This document shows positions 63,626 through 64,000 of a stretch of 64,000 nt of DNA, piece by piece. The position numbers and the translations under genes were made by a program. Origin of the DNA: Shewanella sp. 10N.286.48.A6 (GTDB lineage Bacteria; Pseudomonadota; Gammaproteobacteria; Enterobacterales; Shewanellaceae); NCBI RefSeq assembly GCF_002873135.1, contig NZ_MCVI01000016.1, positions 147,153 to 211,152 on the forward strand, given 5' to 3'. Numbering within the stretch: position 1 is the stretch's first letter; every line of letters begins with the position of its first letter. The notes below the pieces were generated by a model. That model worked only from the letters and a program-made list of their open reading frames with translations. It was not told the origin of the DNA and did no database searches.

Positions 63626-64000
63626 TGGTATAAAGGCTTTAAAGGTACATTGCTGACCCATAAATTTGTTAAAGGTGAAGTGCTTAATGAATTTGAGTTA
63701 AAGACGGCTCATGAATGTATCATTCAATACCGCCAACGTTTGACTGACATTAGCTGGTTTATGGGTTCCTTGAGTGAACCCATTACTAGAATGGCCAATA
63801 AAGAAGATAAGTGAACAGGCCGTTTTTGGGAAGGGCGGTTTAAATCTCAAGCCTTGTCAGATGATGCGGCCGTACTCGCCTGTATGGCGTATGTTGATTT
63901 GAATCCAATTCGCGCGCAAATGGCTGCAACACCTGAAACTTCAGATTACACAAGTATTCAACGACGCATAAATTCAGCGTTTAAAGGTGAGCAACCAAAA
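63626..64000 (+). pseudogene. Decayed Y1/REP-type transposase remnant, running off the window
   Basis: The reading frame from 63626 (WYKGFKGTLLTHKFVKGE) matches the Y1 (IS200/RAYT-like, PF01797) transposases common in Shewanella: ISWFMGSLSEPITRMANKED, then [20 protein letters not shown] and [17 protein letters not shown]. The N-terminal third with the HxH metal site is missing; upstream codons contain stops. The frame is also broken by TGA at 63812-63814, where related proteins have Cys or a similar residue (ED-K-stop-TGRFWEG). It is therefore a pseudogene, and the 3' end is outside the window. Confidence 0.85.

Overview
The window looks like chromosomal DNA of a marine gammaproteobacterium, most probably Shewanella or a close relative. 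The support is gene content: an E. coli-like sap/psp/ycjXF block, a napEDABC nitrate reductase operon of the type called NAP-beta in Shewanella, a GntR-prpB-prpC-acnD-prpF methylcitrate operon, a Pla-1/cef-type surface lipase, and moderately AT-rich DNA with dense, tightly spaced operons. No rRNA, tRNA, CRISPR array, prophage or intact insertion sequence was recognised.

Layout. 1-4242 (minus): sapABC and the start of sapD, a peptide ABC importer. 4314-9621: pspF (minus) divergent from pspABC (plus, with a probable sigma-54 promoter), then ycjX-ycjF. 9793-15898: a ComEA-like secreted protein, yciK, a large lipoprotein lipase, sohB and an AraC-type regulator. 15982-19944 (minus): two tandem c-type-haem lipoproteins of unknown function, one fused to a parallel beta-helix domain. 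20183-30078: a DUF3083-like protein, tesA divergent from a YbbA/YbbP-type ABC system, a monooxygenase-fold protein, a LysR regulator, a TIGR01777 epimerase, an AI-2E-family permease and a methyltransferase. 30586-34628: napEDABC, including the 52-codon napE, behind a promoter region with FNR-like and NarP-like sites. 34871-37018: two small unknown genes and a D-Ala-D-Ala ligase homologue. 37019-37659: an octanucleotide repeat and two GntR-type palindromes. 37660-44616: the propionate operon. 45220-54760 (minus): recC-recB-recD. 55047-62550 (minus): a nine-gene Mrp-type Na+/H+ antiporter operon. 62631-64000: a small secreted four-cysteine protein and a decayed Y1-type transposase running off the end.

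How the genes work together. Envelope stress (Psp) and peptide uptake (Sap) sit together as in enterobacteria. Nap genes supply periplasmic nitrate respiration, with electrons passing from quinol through NapC and NapB to NapA. Prp genes burn propionyl-CoA through methylcitrate, using AcnD plus PrpF in place of PrpD. RecBCD repairs double-strand breaks. The Mrp complex exports Na+ in exchange for protons, as expected for a marine cell. The least explained part is the beta-helix/haem lipoprotein pair at 16-20 kb. Other points of interest are the repeat tract and palindromes upstream of prp, a G9 tract in an antiporter gene, a possible ATC start codon in mrpB, and an Arg in place of the Walker A Lys in SapD.
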